This document shows positions 4,129-5,931 of a stretch of 5,931 bases of DNA, in pieces. This DNA comes from Candidatus Aminicenantota bacterium (GTDB taxonomy: Bacteria > Acidobacteriota > Aminicenantia > Aminicenantales > Aminicenantaceae). Location of the stretch: positions 1-5,931 of the forward strand of contig DAOWCB010000099.1 in the NCBI GenBank assembly GCA_030633795.1, given 5' to 3'. A model generated the notes under the pieces. It made no database searches, had not been told where the DNA came from, and saw only the letters and a list, made by a program, of their open reading frames with translations. The position numbers and the translations under genes were made by a program. Numbering within the stretch: position 1 is the first letter of the stretch; every line of letters begins with the position of its first letter.

Positions 4129-5931
4129 AACAAAATTGAGATCTTTGGACGACCTGAAACAAAAAATTGAACTCGAAACGTCAAAAAGGGCTGCTGAGAA
4201 TCAATCTGTCCTGATTGTCTCCGCAGGAACATGTGGTCAGGCCAGAGGATCCCTGAAGGTTATCGATGCCCTTGAGAAGGAAATTCAAAAAAGAAACCTT
4301 GAAGACCGTGTTGCCGTAAAAATTACGGGCTGCCATGGGTTTTGTGAGGCCGAGCCCAACATCATCATCCAACCGAACAATTTGTTCTACCAAAATGTAG
4401 AGCCCAAGGATGCTGAAGCCATTATCGAGGAAACCATTCTTAACGGTCAAGTTATCGATAGGCTTCTTTACCGGGAGCCTGGCACTGAAGAAACCACACT
4501 CGCTGGTCCGGACATCGGCTTCTATAAAAAACAGATGCGGATCGTGCTAGGAGACAACGAGCACATCGAACCCATTAAGATAAACGATTATTTTGCTTTC
4601 GGCGGTTACAACGCAATCGTCAAGGTCCTTCAGGGAATGTCTCCAGATGAGGTAATAGAAGAAATTAAAAAATCCGGACTTCGAGGCAGAGGCGGTGCGG
4701 GTTTTCCCACAGGTAACAAATGGACATTCTCCAGAAAGGCAAAAGGCGAAAAAAAGTACATCATCTGCAATGCGGATGAGGGAGATCCCGGTGCCTACAT
4801 GGACCGCAGCCTGATGGAGGGAAATCCTCATCGAATTCTGGAGGGTATGATTATAGGAGCCTACGCCATCGGGTCCGATGAAGGTTACATTTATATCCGG
4901 GACGAGTACCCCGTGGCTCTCAAACACATTACGACCGCTATCCAAGATGCAGAAGAGCATGGCCTTTTAGGAAATAACATTCTCGAATCCGGATTCAACT
5001 TCAAAGTCCATATCGCACGAGGAGCAGGAGCCTTTGTCTGTGGAGAAGAGACGGCCATGATCGAATCGATCGAAGGTGGTGTTGGTGTGCCCCGTCAGCG
5101 CCCTCCCTTTCCCTCAGTAAAGGGTTTGTGGAAAAAATCGACAAACATCAACAATGTGGAGACATGGGCAAATGTCCCGATCATCATTAACAAAGGGGCT
5201 GATTGGTACACAAAAATCGGAACTGCGAACAGCAAAGGGACCAAAATATTTTCTCTGGTAGGAAAAATCAACAACACAGGACTTGTCGAAGTCCCGATGG
5301 GTATCACGTTGCGGGAAGTCATCTACGATGTGGGCGGTGGGATTCCTGAAAACAAGACATTCAAAGCCGTCCAGACAGGAGGACCCAGCGGAGGATGTCT
5401 ACCTGCAGAGAAGCTCGACCTCCCGATCGATTATGCCAGTCTTATCGAAGCAGGTTCGATCATGGGCTCTGGCGGCATGATCGTCATGGATGAAAACACG
5501 TGCATGGTGGATGTCGCCAAGTACTTTTTGAATTTTTTGCGCGATGAAAGTTGCGGCAAGTGCATGTCCTGCCGTGAAGGAACACAAAGATTGTGGGAAA
5601 TCGTTGAAAAGATTACCTCAGGCCAAGGGAAAATGTCGGATATCCAGCTTCTTGAAGAACTTTCCGTGGCTGTAAAAGACGCATCCATGTGCGGGCTGGG
5701 CCAAACAGCAGCAAATCCGGTTCTGTCAACTCTTCGGTACTTCAAGGACGAATATACTTCTCACATTCAAGATAAAAAATGTCCGGCAGGGGTGTGCAAA
5801 GACCTTATCATCTACAGTATCATCGATGAAAACTGCACAGGGTGTTTAGCTTGCAAAAAAGTCTGCCCCAGCGATGCCGTGAGCGGTGAGCTCAAAGAGA
5901 TTCACAGTATCGATAAAGAAAAATGCTGCAA
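4121..5931 (+). CDS. nuoF: NuoF/HydB/HndC-type NADH-binding flavoprotein with ferredoxin domains (3' end cut off)
   Basis: The frame is open from ATG 4121 to the window edge (603 codons). Domains in order: (a) an N-terminal thioredoxin-like ferredoxin domain with Cys38 (GTCGQARGS), Cys71 and Cys75 (TGCHGFCEAEP); (b) the NADH/FMN-binding Rossmann-type domain with GLRGRGGAGFPTG (186-198), CNADEGDPGAYMDR starting at Cys216, and GAGAFVCGEETA around Cys307; (c) the [4Fe-4S] domain, Cys478, Cys481 and Cys484 (SCGKCMSCREG) plus Cys524 (MCGLGQTA); (d) a C-terminal ferredoxin domain with a CPAGVC pair (554, 559), one full cluster motif (Cys572, 575, 578, 582, then Pro) and the beginning of a second at Cys602/603. 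It oxidises NADH through FMN and passes electrons to iron-sulfur clusters. HydB of Thermotoga-type hydrogenases has this layout at about 626 residues, so only some 20-30 residues should be missing. Plain NuoF lacks the two added domains, so a HydB/HndC-like role is favoured. It overlaps the NuoE-like gene by 8 bases; only a weak purine-rich site precedes the start. Confidence 0.9.
   Translation, partial: MTKTKLRSLDDLKQKIELETSKRAAENQSVLIVSAGTCGQARGSLKVIDALEKEIQKRNLEDRVAVKITGCHGFCEAEPNIIIQPNNLFYQNVEPKDAEAIIEETILNGQVIDRLLYREPGTEETTLAGPDIGFYKKQMRIVLGDNEHIEPIKINDYFAFGGYNAIVKVLQGMSPDEVIEEIKKSGLRGRGGAGFPTGNKWTFSRKAKGEKKYIICNADEGDPGAYMDRSLMEGNPHRILEGMIIGAYAIGSDEGYIYIRDEYPVALKHITTAIQDAEEHGLLGNNILESGFNFKVHIARGAGAFVCGEETAMIESIEGGVGVPRQRPPFPSVKGLWKKSTNINNVETWANVPIIINKGADWYTKIGTANSKGTKIFSLVGKINNTGLVEVPMGITLREVIYDVGGGIPENKTFKAVQTGGPSGGCLPAEKLDLPIDYASLIEAGSIMGSGGMIVMDENTCMVDVAKYFLNFLRDESCGKCMSCREGTQRLWEIVEKITSGQGKMSDIQLLEELSVAVKDASMCGLGQTAANPVLSTLRYFKDEYTSHIQDKKCPAGVCKDLIIYSIIDENCTGCLACKKVCPSDAVSGELKEIHSIDKEKCC

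Noticed and set aside
4547..4960. Minus-strand open frame of 137 codons inside the NuoF-like gene
   Set aside because: It is antisense to the highly conserved NADH/FMN-binding region, so it is best explained as a by-product of codon usage there. The same holds for the minus-strand frames at 4181-4450, 5095-5322, 5399-5587 and 5431-5745.
1..5931. tRNA, rRNA, CRISPR array, insertion sequence or attachment site
   Set aside because: Reading both strands showed no cloverleaf-like segment, regular repeat-spacer series, transposase motif or terminal inverted repeats. Nearly all of the window is accounted for by the coding regions.

Overview
The window looks like a chromosomal segment from an anaerobic or fermentative bacterium of moderate GC content. 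Promoters are of the sigma-70 type, Shine-Dalgarno sites are used at some genes, and the genes are tightly packed. The NADH-linked iron-sulfur subunits point to a hydrogenase-, formate- or ferredoxin-linked metabolism. The phylum cannot be fixed from the sequence. No rRNA, tRNA, mobile element, CRISPR array or recent insertion is visible, and no gene-free stretch exceeds about 200 bases.

Layout: (1) Positions 1-188, minus strand: the 5' part of an unrecognised acidic protein that runs off the left edge. (2) 189-332: a divergent intergenic region with a clear extended -10 promoter facing right. (3) 333-3454, plus strand: a two-gene operon whose genes overlap by one base. The first encodes a pyruvate phosphate dikinase/PEP synthase-type ATP-grasp protein without the phosphohistidine and PEP domains. 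The second encodes a two-receiver response-regulator protein ending in a duplicated 'SxWL...F.EL...LRP' module. (4) 3455-3648: a strong promoter that overlaps the stop codon of the receiver gene, then a leader of about 160 nt with two hairpins and a competing alternative pairing. (5) 3649 to the right edge, plus strand: a NuoE/HydC-type [2Fe-2S] subunit and a long NuoF/HydB/HndC-type flavoprotein. The flavoprotein carries an N-terminal ferredoxin-like domain and a C-terminal 2x[4Fe-4S] domain, and is cut off a short distance before its expected end.

How the genes may work together: NuoE and NuoF-like subunits form the NADH-oxidising, electron-distributing module of multimeric [FeFe]-hydrogenases, NAD-dependent formate dehydrogenases or complex-I-like enzymes. 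The catalytic partner should lie just beyond the right edge. The upstream pair resembles the parts of a large signalling-type protein I recall from other bacteria (receiver, WL module, then PEP/pyruvate ATP-grasp). Here the parts are separate genes in the opposite order. A regulatory link between this pair and the redox operon is possible, but only adjacency supports it. The most unusual features are the split and permuted receiver/ATP-grasp pair, its nearly leaderless transcript, and the switch-like leader ahead of the redox operon.
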